From the NCBI GenBank assembly GCA_001939145.1, contig LSRX01001580.1, positions 19,319-83,318 of the forward strand: a DNA stretch of 64,000 nucleotides. Direction: 5' to 3'. Every line of letters starts with the position of its first letter. Position 1 is the stretch's first letter. A program made the position numbers and the translations under genes. Source of the DNA: Symbiodinium microadriaticum. Taxonomy: Eukaryota > Sar > Dinophyceae > Suessiales > Symbiodiniaceae. Positions 43,738 to 53,700 of this stretch are shown one piece after another. The notes beneath the pieces are model-generated. The model was given only the letters and a program-made list of their open reading frames with translations. It had not been told where the DNA came from and made no database searches.

Positions 43738-43859
43738 TGTTGGGGTAAAGCAGACCGAAGTCTGAGCAAGCGAAGGTGAGACATCGGCGATTCGTACGCT
43801 CAGCTGACTAATTCATTGCATTCAGTGGCTACGGTGGCACGGAAAGATCAGAAGAATGC

Positions 43860-44260
43860 AGCAGAAGCAAGAACAAACGGAAAGAGTAATTAACAACGTT
43901 TGTCAGTAGCACGTTGAATTTGCTGAAGGATATTCACATATTCGCCATTCCAGGAAAAAGGACAGATTCAGCAATGCTCACAAGGACAAGTGCGAATTAA
44001 TTCACACCGCCCAACAGACAATTGGATAAGTTTAGGACAACATGGCATGTTACGAGGGTGAAGCATCAAAAAAACTAAGTAGGCATCCAAAAAAAACTAG
44101 ACCGGAGAATCAAAAAAACTTACAATAAGCATCAAAAAACTTAAGCACTAAAATAAGCATAAAAAAACTTCACCACAAAAATATGCATCAAAAAAAAACA
44201 AATACAGATTAAAAGAAAATGAAGCACTGAACTAAGCTTTAAACAGATAATCTTAGGATA
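43860..44260. repeat. A-rich tandem region (CATCAAAAAAACT units)
   Basis: Irregular repeats of (G)CATCAAAA..ACTTA about every 25-35 bp on the plus strand. Much more A-rich than its surroundings and lacking telomere-like blocks. Confidence 0.75.
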
Positions 44261-44409
44261 TGCGGCGCATCGGACTTTTCGCCAGTCGCTGAGGGCAGAG
44301 GCGGTACCCTAAATCACGTATGAAAATCTCTGCAGCCTGGATTCCTCAGTGTGTTATTTGTAGCTTGAAATATGGCCGCAGGTCACGTTTCTTCATCGCT
44401 GCGAGAGCA

Positions 44410-44845
44410 TTATCTTGCCTGTGTTTCCGTTCACTATTGTGTTTAGTTGGCGATTGTTTTTATGTCTATTTCCCTGCTTCCTTACGTCCTTCCCTCATGT
44501 CTGTCTTTATGTCTCTCTTTCTCTTTGTCGTTTTCTTTTCTTGATTTATGTCTTTCTTCATTTCCCTTTTCCCTTTCTTCTGTCTTTCCTTCGTTCGTTC
44601 TGTCTTTCTTTCTTTCTTCCTGTGTCGCTTTCCTCTTTCCTCTTTCTTTTTTGTTTTCTTTCTTTCTCTCTTTCCGCATTCTTTCTTTATGTCTTGCTTT
44701 CCTCCTTCTTTCTTTCTTTCTTTGTTTCTTTCTTTCTTTCTCTTTCATGCGTTCTTTCTTTCTGTCTTTTTTTTCCTTCTTTCTTTTTGTCGGTCTGCTG
44801 TTTCTATCTTTCTGGCTTTCTGTCAGTCTCCCGGGATACCCATGT
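44410..44845. repeat. Long TTTC-rich pyrimidine tract
   Basis: About 430 nt of nearly pure C/T on the plus strand, dominated by CTTTCTTT. Able in principle to form triplex (H-) DNA. Long frames across it are artefacts of composition. Confidence 0.9.
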
Positions 44846-45079
44846 AGTTTTTTGTTGATGCCTATTTAGGTTTTCTTAAAGGCCTCTCCCTCATTTGGAC
44901 CCCAGGAGGGTGCAACAAGATGAGGCCTGGGCATGGACTCAAGATTTTGAATTCGTTGGACAGTTTGGACTTGAATCGTTTTTGAGCAGCAAGGAATCGC
45001 TTCCTGCCGCTAGGTGCGTCAGGCAGAAGCCGTTTCATGTCATCGGGCGATTGCTCAAGCCTGCGGGCCCGAGGAAGCC

Positions 45080-45475
45080 GTGATGCGTGAAACAGCGGGC
45101 AGCTCATCAATTGGCGCATCGCGAAGAGCGATAATCTGCTCGACGCAAGGTGGCGGTGCGGATTTGTCTAGATTGTGGCATATCGTGGTTTGTGGAAAGC
45201 GGCTGAGTATGTACAAACACGCAGTGATCAGGAATAGCATCGACAAAGTCCGAAGCGGCAATGCGAACGAGGTTGGCACTGCAGTTGAGATTAATCCGCA
45301 ACGCATTGAAAGGCTCAAGGATTTCTTAGCAGCGGTTGCAAGATGCCAAGCATCGGTCAAGGACATTTTGACTCCGAGATGTTGGAAGAAAATGAAGCCT
45401 TTTACAGTCAGGGAGGTTTTCAGGCTCAAGTGGGATCTCAACAGGACCACCAAAATAATCGCGAAGGATCTATGA
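45080..45475 (+). CDS. Intronless plus-strand ORF, unknown
   Basis: Hydrophilic frame with LWHIVVCGKRLSMYKHAVIR, INPQRIERLKDFLAAVARCQ and KPFTVREVFRLKWDLNRTTK, ending at TGA. No Met is certain; the frame is open from about 45014, and ATG at 45081 is one candidate start. It lies in the block without telomere-like repeats and opposite to host exons, so it could be a mobile-element or retro-copied ORF. The minus strand is also open, which lowers confidence. Confidence 0.4.
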   Translation: MMRETAGSSSIGASRRAIICSTQGGGADLSRLWHIVVCGKRLSMYKHAVIRNSIDKVRSGNANEVGTAVEINPQRIERLKDFLAAVARCQASVKDILTPRCWKKMKPFTVREVFRLKWDLNRTTKIIAKDL

Positions 45476-45939
45476 TGACAACACACGACGTTTGTATGCT
45501 GTCATGCCAACGTTCTGGCAAACAGAGAAGAAAAGGGGCAGTGCGATCACCGACCTGGACAAAGACAGCTAAGGCATATGTCCAAGTAACACTTGAGATG
45601 CGATGTTCATGGCCGGCGGTGGTAAAGCCGGCTCAAAATATATAAAAACAAACACAATCTTTAGGCAACCCATCTATAGATATCAATACCCGTGGTCGGG
45701 GGCTTAGGGTTTAAGGTTTAAGGCTTAGGGTTTAAGGCAAAAGATGTGGTGAAGGGCTTTCGGGACAGGGGCTCACGCGTTGCGTCAACGTCACCTGCGT
45801 CAGGAGCATGGGGGATTCACCTGTTGGGGGCAGGCTCTCAGTTTGAATTTATGCAGAATAGGTTTTGGAGTAGATTAACTGTAGATTTATAAAAGGAACT
45901 CGTAGCAATACGTATTATTAGATAATTACTCATGCTTCT

Positions 45940-46140
45940 ATATTTGAACGCAAAAAGCAAAAGCATGCAAAAACCCGTCTTCGACACCTCGTTCTCCAAG
46001 CCCAGCATCCCTGAGCATGGTTCAGCGCAAGGTTTGACGAGTTCAAGGCCCATGCGTCGCATATATACCCACACAATCCCACACAAACGCCACTGCAATG
46101 CCGACCTTGAGACCAATGAGCAACTAGGTTGCACGTTTCT
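45940..46140 (-). CDS. Candidate exon
   Basis: Frame SCSLVSRSALQWRLCGIVWV then VKPCAEPCSGMLGLENEVSK. Downstream of 46172 in the coding direction. Junctions unclear. Confidence 0.4.
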
Positions 46141-46171
46141 GACCCCTAAACCCTTAACTCTAAACCCTTAC

Positions 46172-46450
46172 CAGTATGGTGCAAACTAATGGCCTCCACG
46201 CCCGAGATCTGCTGAAGCGCGTCACCTTCCGTTTCGGTAGGATTGAGCATCATCAACATGTTGCCCGTCGTCAAAGGAGAAGGCAGTATTGCAGGTCTTA
46301 ACTGCTGAAAATCTGCGAATTCAAGGTTTGCACGCACATGCGGAATTACAAAAGCCCAGCTGCAAGCATTGTACTGCTCCTCGAAGAGGCAGCGAGGCAC
46401 CTGGCTGCTTCTGGAGTCTTTTATTGCGGCCTTTGGAAAGCAATGTGGGA
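46172..46450 (-). CDS. Exon with GTAAGGGTTTAG donor
   Basis: Frame CLFEEQYNACSWAFVIPHVR, ANLEFADFQQLRPAILPSPL and TEGDALQQISGVEAISLHH, ending exactly at CTG|GTAAGG. The intron then begins with telomere-like GGGTTTAG. The acceptor may be CCAG near 46400-46450. Two Cys fit the extracellular gene. Confidence 0.65.
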
Positions 46451-46599
46451 TGCTACGCCAGGTTGAAAGAGCCGTGCAGGAGAAATCGAACTTGCTTGCG
46501 GGAGATGCCGTGCCGCCGCAGAGGACACGTGACAGCATGGTCATTCCATTAAGTGGAACACCTACTGGCTGCTAGTCAGCCAGTCACTGAAGCAAAGTC

Positions 46600-46830
46600 T
46601 TCGAAACAAGCGCAGGCACATCGGAATGTGTCAGGCTCAGGTAGCTCCGGCGCCGAATCTCCTTCCAGCACTTCTCCGGGTCAGCGATGCGGCAGAAGTC
46701 ACCTTGAGGCGGGATGCCGTACAGCTCATTGACCATCTGCACGGCCAGCTGTTGGATGAAATCACAGCGCTCGAAGAGCGTGCCTTGACAGGTGAATCGC
46801 AAAACCCAAATGCGATGGCTCATGCACAGC
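46600..46830 (-). CDS. Cys-rich exon of right-hand gene
   Basis: Frame FTCQGTLFERCDFIQQLAVQ, MVNELYGIPPQGDFCRIADP, EKCWKEIRRRSYLSL. Cys spacing C-x8-C...C-x7-C suggests paired disulfides. High-GC third positions. Junctions approximate. Confidence 0.65.
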
Positions 46831-46954
46831 GACATGCCAAACTCTCTAGGAGCCCTAGACAGCACCTAAACATATGGTAATATCACAAGGCGGCGTATTT
46901 TCGATAGCTTACGTTTAAGTGGTGCTTCTTTGGGGGGGGCTTAACTCATCATCT

Positions 46955-47190
46955 CGAGGCGCAGGTCTCCTCAGTGGCGCAGAACTGGTAAAAGGCGCAA
47001 CTGGCGTTGGCACGGCACCCCGACGCGCAGTTCGAGAGCGTGGTGTCAAAGGACTGCGACAGGACCGCTGCGTCCTCACAGCTACACCGGCCATTCAATT
47101 CTAAATCCCCATGGCATGTGAGATCATGGGGCAGATATGACGTCCAGAATTGAGCGCGGGCACGTGCATGATTTTCTTCTATGAGCTGCC
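46955..47190 (-). CDS. Cys-rich exon of right-hand gene
   Basis: Frame WTSYLPHDLTCHGDLELNGR, CSCEDAAVLSQSFDTTLSNC, ASGCRANASCAFYQFCATEE. Eight or more Cys in about 50 residues mark a disulfide-rich secreted domain. The acceptor is probably CTCATAG near 47190. Confidence 0.7.
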
Positions 47191-47219
47191 AATCCAAATC
47201 ACACACCAACAGCCGTCCG

Positions 47220-47360
47220 TGGCTTGCCCTTAGCAATCCTCGTGTGCGTGCGTGCGTGCTGGCGGCCGCACGGGCGGCGGGCGTGCGGGGGTGNNNNTGG
47301 GCGGGCGGGCATGCGGGCGTGCGGGCGTGCCTGGGTGTGTGTGTGTGTGTGCACTTCTCT
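47220..47360. repeat. GT/GC-rich repeat with assembly gap
   Basis: GCGTGCGGGCGT-type repeats interrupted by four Ns near 47294-47297, then (GT)n. Probably a collapsed simple repeat. Confidence 0.9.
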
Positions 47361-47844
47361 AGTACATGAGATAAGAGGTTCACAACCTATGGCTTGCTCA
47401 AGCTTACCGCTTCAGGTCTCATTCAGGAAAATGTCTACAAGAGTGCAGCTTACGCTTCCGCATTTCGTCAGCATGAGCGTGTTTGCAAGAGTACTGCTTG
47501 AATTTCAGCATTTCGTCAGCAGGGGGGCAGTGCATGCCTGACAGTCACTGCCCAACGAAGACGCTGTCAGTGCATGGTGATATCTTGCCTGATCAGCCAG
47601 ACGTACTTTCGGATTAGCCAGTGGGCCCGCTGTGGCACTGGAGTAACCATGAGTAACCAACATCTAGAGTCAAGCTTGCAACAGCAGCCTCGGATGTGCA
47701 GAGTTTCGGTGACATGTATGGTTGCAGCAATCTGTCTCACGCAAGATGGCTCCAAACACATGACACAAGGGAGTGCCTTTGCAAACAACATCTAGAGTAA
47801 CACCACTCGTGGGATCCATCCGTGAGTGCAGACAACACTATCTC

Positions 47845-47847
47845 ACA

Positions 47848-47881
<34 letters not shown>

Positions 47882-47975
47882 CCGCGCGCGTGCGTGCGCG
47901 TGGCGATGTGTGTGCACGCGCATGCATGCGTGCGCACATGCGTGCGTGTGTGCGCGCGTGGGTGTGTACGTGTGA
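47845..47975. repeat. (GT)n and GTGCGC repeat
   Basis: Perfect (TG)n followed by GCGTGCGTGC-type alternating purine-pyrimidine sequence, with Z-DNA potential. Confidence 0.95.
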
Positions 47976-48094
47976 GCCTGCCTGAAAGGAGGCAGAGGAA
48001 ACGTGGGAGAATACCTGCTGTAGGCCAAAATTAACAGCTTTGATTTCGATGATGCTATATATAATAGCTTCATGCAGGGTCTAGGGTGTAATTA

Positions 48095-48368
48095 GGGTTT
48101 GAGGTTCATATTCTGGGTCCGACGGACGAAGAGCTAAAAAGCAGCGTGCCAACAAGACTGCAGGAGCGACCGAGAGCAAGTGAGTCCACATGCCAGCAAG
48201 AAAGTTCTCGCTCCGAATCCCTAAATCGAGCTGTTCAGGATTAAGGAAGTCCTCACAGGTGTAGGGCCCCTTGAAGATCTGCTGATCTTCGACCGTGCCG
48301 ATATTGTAGCTGCTGCTGCTGCTGGGCACCTGCATAGGCCCAAAAGTCAACAACGCCAGTTCTGGCGA
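48095..48368 (-). CDS. Exon of right-hand gene
   Basis: TTTTCTTGGTATCGCCAG acceptor with good pyrimidine tract. The frame reads ELALLTFGPMQVPSSSSSYN, IGTVEDQQIFKGPYTCEDFL, NPEQLDLGIRSENFLAGMWT. The far end (APAVLLARCFLALRPSDPE) may run into the intron. Confidence 0.6.
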
Positions 48369-48619
48369 TACCAAGAAAATAGGAAATAGTGTTGTGCTGC
48401 TGTCCACCCTAGCCAATGCTTAGTTGTTCGTTGTTTGAGTTGCTTCGCAGTCAAGCTTCATTGCGCTTTACCATCACAGTTCTGACGACGCAATCCCAAG
48501 CTTCTGGTTGGCGCAGCTGCTCATTGAAATGGGATCTCTGAGGGAAACTGCAGATCTCACATGGAGGTTTAGGGCTTATAATATAACCCATATAGGGGTT
48601 AGTTGGAGCATATACGTCG

Positions 48620-48830
48620 CCTTCCAGCTTGCATTGCTCTCACATTGAGTCCGAGACTGAAAGCATCTCCAGCCAGGGATTGCTGAACGCGCCTTGAGAT
48701 CGGAAGCCTGCAACACGGGCGACGCTTGAGCATGCGCTTCGCCGAAGCACTCGCATGGGTGCAGGGAGTAGTGCTCAGGCTCCTCACGCGGCGAAAGGCA
48801 TGATATAGGGGCCTGAAGAAAAATGCTTCC
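48620..48830 (-). CDS. Candidate exon
   Basis: Frame RPLYHAFRRVRSLSTTPC then RRVQQSLAGDAFSLGLNVRA. Basic and not obviously extracellular; other frames are also open. Confidence 0.3.
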
Positions 48831-49099
48831 TTAAGAACGTCCTCATAGGGTTCCATAGTATAACTTGCGGTACACAGTATACTAATACCCCAAACACCCA
48901 TACGATTCATGAAGGTCCCTATGTTACTCTGCTTCACGGGTTAGGGTTTAGGGTTTAGGGTTGGCCATTCCCAGGTCCTCCAAAGTACCGAAGACGAAAC
49001 TCGATGTAGCCGTCAGCGGACAGGAGCGGACGTAGGGTCGGAGCTCCGCCTGCTGCAAGGCCTGGGCAAGGCCCTACTCCTTTGAGGACCAAATGAACC

Positions 49100-49232
49100 C
49101 TAAACCCTGTAACCTTATATCCTTTACTACTCTAAATCCCAATAAGGTATATGGACCATAAACCCTTTCAAGGTGCAGCAAATACCCTTAAATACCACTA
49201 TGGTCTTTGGGCCCCAAATTCCCGCCTATTTG
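49100..49232. repeat. Two dispersed repeats side by side
   Basis: 49110-49168 is the CCTTTACTACT...GGTATATGGACCATAAACCC family, also tandem at 53586-53695. 49180-49232 is a minus-orientation GGGCCCAAA element (copy c). Confidence 0.7.
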
Positions 49233-49279
49233 CAATTTTACCCGCAGTACGCGTGTTTTGCCCACACCCATCGCTTTGT

Positions 49280-49575
49280 GTTAGGGTTTACTTGGGTTTG
49301 TTTTGGGCTTAGGGTTTCGGATGTTTTCTCCGGTTTTCTTCGGTTTAGGGTTTAGGGCTTGGGTTTAGGGCTTCGGGTTTGGGTCTAGGGCTTGGGGTTT
49401 AGGGTTTAGGCTTAGGGTTTTTTTACGGGGTTACTAGGTTTACGGTTATTTTTCTGTAGGGTTTTAAGGTGTAGGGCTTTAGGGTTTTAGGGGTTAGGGC
49501 CTAGGGTTTAGGGTTGTTTTCTAGGGTTTTCTTAGGCTTGTTAGGGTTTAGGGTTTTAGGGTTTAGAAAACCAGC
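49280..49575. repeat. Dense TTTAGGG array
   Basis: About 30 variant units, among the longest telomere-like arrays in the window, with TTTCGGG and CTTAGGG variants. Confidence 0.9.
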
Positions 49576-49911
49576 CGTGTTACGCTGGCGCGCGGGCAAA
49601 CGTCGCGTATACGCACACTCGCGTCGCCAACTCCGGAGTTCGCGTCCGGAAGTTGCGCGTTACCTTAACAACTATGAAGTGCAAAAGACTCGGTGGGATG
49701 CGATGTTTTCGCATGTCGCGAAGCGTTGGTCAAGTCATGGCGTGGGCAAACCACAAGTACTGCCTGTAACTTTCGCCTAAGGGTACTAGTATGAAAAAAA
49801 AGCGTGTCTGCATCATTCAATACCACGTTCTACGACATCTCCAACACCCTCTTCTAGACCTCATCGTGGGGTTCAGAACCCGAGAGTCTCCCCCCCTAAA
49901 CCCTAAACCCC

Positions 49912-49994
49912 AAGTCTTCAAGTGGAGCGGCCTCGGGCTTCTGCAATACTGCACTGTCATTCAGCTCTGCAGGCAGGAATTCCAGCTCAAAATC
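49912..49994 (-). CDS. Exon of right-hand gene
   Basis: CTTGCCATGCAG|G acceptor. Reads DFELEFLPAELNDSAVLQKP then EAAPLED before running into TTGGGGTTTAGGG, so the donor lies at the telomere-like block. Starts in phase 0, matching the exon at 50084-50185. Confidence 0.65.
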
Positions 49995-50083
49995 CTGCAT
50001 GGCAAGAGGTACAAGCTGAAGATGCAAGATTGGAACCCATTGTACATCCTGCTGCGGCCGCTACAAGCCGCTACAAGCCGGAC

Positions 50084-50185
50084 CCTGAAAGCCTCGTAGC
50101 CATTCTCGATTGCATTGGCCACGACATCGCGGTCAGTGCAAGCCACGGCGTTGCCGTAATATTCCGGAGCTTCCATGCTTCCCTT
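50084..50185 (-). CDS. Exon of right-hand gene
   Basis: Acceptor TTTCAAG and donor AGG|GTCCGG, exactly 34 codons: KGSMEAPEYYGNAVACTD then RDVVANAIENGYEAFR. Phase 0 both ends. Product unknown. Confidence 0.7.
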
Positions 50186-50272
50186 CTTGAAATCCTACAG
50201 GGGCTTGGATCTTGATTGCTTACAACCAGGAACCCTCCAACGACCCTTCAATCACTCAAGTGGGGTACAGAA

Positions 50273-50340
50273 NAGGGGGGGGGGGGCCTAAACCCAAAAC
50301 CCTACACCCTAAACAGGTTTAGGGTTTAGGGTTTATGGGG
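50273..50340. repeat. G tract with N, then telomere-like block
   Basis: A single N precedes a G run, followed by CCCTAAA and TTTAGGG in inverted arrangement. Confidence 0.8.
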
Positions 50341-50988
50341 TTTAGGGTCACCAACCGCTGTCCGAGGCGTTCGTGTGCACCAGAAGCCAGGAGGCGTTCT
50401 CACATGCCTCCCACAACCCCACCCCATGATCTCTTGAACCCTACTTGAAGCCCTAAACCCCAAACCCTAAACCCTTCCTCAATTCACTAGTCGTCACGCC
50501 GTTCCCATGCCGGACACGGAACTAGGTCAAGGGCTATCATTTCCAAGACTCGAAGTTCAATCGCTCATTCATGAACATGTGGAGCTTTAGTGGAGCAGGC
50601 CGCATCGACGGCATGCTCCACTGGGCCGAGTTTTTGACTGCAGCGCAGCTTTTGCCGCCCTGACCCCTTTAGGGTTTAGATGATTTTGGGGTGTTGGGGG
50701 CCCAACCCTAAGACCTGGAGCGGCGCATCTGAAAGACAGGCTACAACCTGGAGGTAAGGGTTTCAAGGGTAGCGAGTCCACGTGGCCGAACACGGTGCCA
50801 ACACTGCAGATACATACGAAGTGCTACTCGGAACCTAAAGCACACCGGCGCATACAACACTAAGAATATGATCCAGCTTCTCGTGGTTTGAAGAACACCG
50901 CCTGCATGGCTCCCACTACGGGCGTCGCGCTTACTTTCTTCAAGCTCGGTTTCCGTACTGCACTATTCGCGTGAGCACCCCCCAATGC

Positions 50989-51086
50989 CCTGAGATCAAA
51001 GCCCGCGGGAGCTGCATGTGCGTAAACTCCCGGAGAATAAAATGGAACTGCAACTCGGGCGTGGTTCCAGCGCGGGTATACGACAC
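50989..51086 (-). CDS. Exon of right-hand gene
   Basis: GCCAAGCCAG|G acceptor, probable GC donor at GGGCATTG. Reads VSYTRAGTTPELQFHFILRE then FTHMQLPRALIS. Another open frame over the same DNA is longer but lacks matching junctions. Confidence 0.65.
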
Positions 51087-51229
51087 CTGGCTTGGCTGCT
51101 GACACTTCTACCGCAGCGGTCGGCAAGACTTGGAACATGGCTCTGGCATAACTACCAATTACGATTTCATTTCAAAATGTTCAGGCCCCCATATTCCAGT
51201 GTAAACTGGTGAGGTACTGTCATTTTTTC

Positions 51230-51420
51230 GGGAAGGCTAAGTGGGTCGAGGGGGAGGGAAGGAGGTCCCTTCAAGGACCACCGTATAAATCCGGAAGGGG
51301 AGGGGGGAGGGGGGTGGGGGGTGCGAATGCTGGCACATATATAGGGGTCCCTTTACGGGTTCTAGAAATCCACAGAGCCTCCTTTAAGAGTTCGGTTAGC
51401 GATTAGTAGGGGTCTTCAGG
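51230..51420. other. G-rich non-coding stretch
   Basis: GGGAGGGGGGTGGGG runs with potential for G-quadruplexes, flanked by AGGTCCCTTCAAGG and GGGGTCCCTTTACGGG. These resemble foldback ends seen elsewhere. Confidence 0.5.
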
Positions 51421-52136
51421 GTTTAGGATTTTCCAGTTCAGATTTAAAAGGGCTTGTCACTTAACCCTAAGGATGGCTGGCTTTACAAGTGGGCTTCCGG
51501 CTTCCAACCATGTCTTTGATAATTTCAAAAAGGGTTTTGGGTCGTTAGTAAGGAGCCCCAAGGAACAATGTTGGTAATTATTCTGGCTTCTCTGTTGCAG
51601 CTCGATGGGCTCCAGTCTGTGTAGGACAGGGGTGGGGAAGCTCTCAGTAATCAATTGGTTTTGCTTCGGGCCCCTCAGTGGCCAGGGCTTGCCGCCCACC
51701 CTTAATCATGCGCCACGAAAAGTCAACCATTGAACATATTCTGTTGCAAGTAAACCCTAAACCCCTAAACCCTAAGGCCGGCATTATTTTTGGGAAGGGG
51801 GGCGAATTCCTGGGAGAGATGAACTCCTTTTTCCACCTATGGCCGGAGCTGTGACCCACAAAAAACAAAACCCCCAAACCTTAAACCCTCCTCAAACCCC
51901 TACAGAAACCACCTGCACTAACCCTGATAGTAACCCTTATGTAAGGCCCCTATCAGACCCTAATTACAATCGATCCACTATGTATGAACTTCGCACACCT
52001 GCTGCTTGAAGACATTTGACGGGGAATAGTCTCCCTGCACGTACCTTGGACCGCTTCAAGGTTCAGGCTTTAGGGAGTTTAGGGTTAAGGTGTTCGGGCT
52101 TAGGCCGTTTATAAGGGCTAAGGTTTTGCCTCTCAC

Positions 52137-52300
52137 CCAGCACGCACCAAACGCGACAAACACAGAATCCCACACATACGCAGATCTTTGCTGAGTTCTT
52201 GCTGTTCGGGCTAACGTCCAAGCACATGTTGCCAAACAGCTCCAACAGTCACGCAAAAGCGCTTCCCCAGCAGAAACGACCCCGGATACCGAGAAACCTC
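52137..52300 (-). CDS. Exon of right-hand gene
   Basis: Frame VSAGEALLRDCWSCLATCAW, TLARTARTQQRSAYVWDSV and FVAFGACW, ending at TGG|GTGAGAG. Three closely spaced Cys. The acceptor is probably CTCGAG|G near 52300. Overlapping frames are also open. Confidence 0.55.
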
Positions 52301-52409
52301 GAGACCCTTTCCGATGAAATTCTGCGCCGGGGGGGGGGGGGCAAAGGGGGCACGGACAAACACACCAGCCTAACTGACAGCAAAACCAGCAACTAAAAAG
52401 TGCGACTGA

Positions 52410-52478
52410 CTCTGCTGAATGCTTCACGTCATGCTGCTCGAACAAAGCCGCTTCGACTGCTTTCACACAGCCTTCAGC
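52410..52478 (-). CDS. Short exon of right-hand gene
   Basis: TTGATTCAG|G acceptor; frame AEGCVKAVEAALFEQHDVKH then SAES before GTCGCAC. Plausible but short. Confidence 0.5.
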
Positions 52479-52989
52479 CTGAATCAACTCTCCCTCAGAG
52501 TATGTTCGTGAGCTTTGCTATGCTCTAGGGGCTCCCCTCCAAACCCGACCGGCCAAACTCAACGCCTGTTTCTCTTTATGCCACCGCACCAAGCACCCTT
52601 GGCCGTGAGGTTTAGGTCCGTTTCCTCCTTGCAGGTTACAGTCCCCGCTCATGCGAATCACCCTACGGGGGAATTTGCATGGTATGGCGCACCGCAAGGC
52701 CGAGTATCAGTAATTGCACATCAGGAAGCAACACAACCCAGAGGATACACAGCGATGAAATCAAACTGCAGCGAGAACTGCTAGCTTCGTATCGCAACCC
52801 CGAAACCAAAGAATCATCACGTGGATGTCGAAGGATGGAATACCTGTCGAACCTCATCTTTGTTGGAACTGCGGGTACTACACAGTGAGGGAACAGGGAT
52901 GTGCCTTCAGGGGTCAATGTTTGGCTGGCATCTGCCTGGCCTTGCTGGCACGCCGCTCCAGCGAATACAAGAAGCAAGCGGGTGCACGC

Positions 52990-53283
52990 TCAAAATACCC
53001 TTAAGCTAGATACCCTTAAATACCTTATACACTGTGGTCTTGGGGCCCAAATTCCGTAAAATAGGAGTCCGTAGAGCCTAAGGGCTAGGCTAGGAGGCCC
53101 AACTTTGTTTGCAAACGATCATGCGCAGTGAGCGCGAAACTTCGACGAAGTGAGCTTCACCCCATATCCGTTTCCACCCGCCAGCCTACAACCTTTTCGG
53201 CTCTAAGGACTCTTAGTTTCAGGAAGTCTTATTTTAAGGAATTTGGGCCCAAAGACCACAGTATGTAAGGTATTTAAGGGTCC
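52990..53283. repeat. Inverted pair of GGGCCCAAA elements
   Basis: Copy d (52990-53086, minus) and copy e (53199-53283, plus) face away from a roughly 110-bp spacer. Shared blocks include GGGCCCAAA, GACCACAGT, TAAGGTATTTAAGGGT and GGCTCTA(A/C)GGACTC. Confidence 0.8.
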
Positions 53284-53419
53284 AACCCCCTGCGTAAACA
53301 ATCAACACAAACACCTTCTCAGGAGTTTCCCACCATGAAGCAGCACCGTCGCATCAGCAACAGCAGTCCTCCGAGCAGTTTGCCAGGCGCACGAGCACCT
53401 GCAACGGAAGTTGAATCGC

Positions 53420-53490
53420 TAACCCCCCCAGGTACCTACAAAATAGGGCCCTAGGGGCTCTACCCTATATAGTGGGTACCTGGCAAGGGT
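53420..53490. repeat. GGTACC foldback, copy 5
   Basis: CCCCAGGTACCTACAAAATAGGG...GGGCTCTACCCTATATAGTGGGTACCTGG. Arms pair over about 22 bp. Confidence 0.85.
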
Positions 53491-53585
53491 AAAGTACAAC
53501 ATTGCCACCAGGTCATCTGGTCAGAATCATGCTCGGAGTCCAGAACTCAACGGCCTCGACAACCAAAGAAAACCCCTAAAAGGGT

Positions 53586-53700
53586 GATCCTATACCCTTT
53601 ACAATAAACCCTAGTAAAGTATGGACTATAGGGGAAACCTATACCCTTTACTACTATAAGCCCTAAGAGGGTTATATGGACCACAAACCCTTTAGGGATA
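53586..53700. repeat. Tandem CCTATACCCTTTACTA repeat
   Basis: Two copies about 55 bp long (CCTATACCCTTTAC...AAGTATGGACTAT and ...TATATGGACCACAAACCC). A third copy lies at 49110. Confidence 0.75.

Noticed and set aside
44410-44869. Open frames of 140-147 codons over the pyrimidine tract
   Set aside because: Products are Phe/Leu/Ser repeats caused by base composition; there is no real gene signal.
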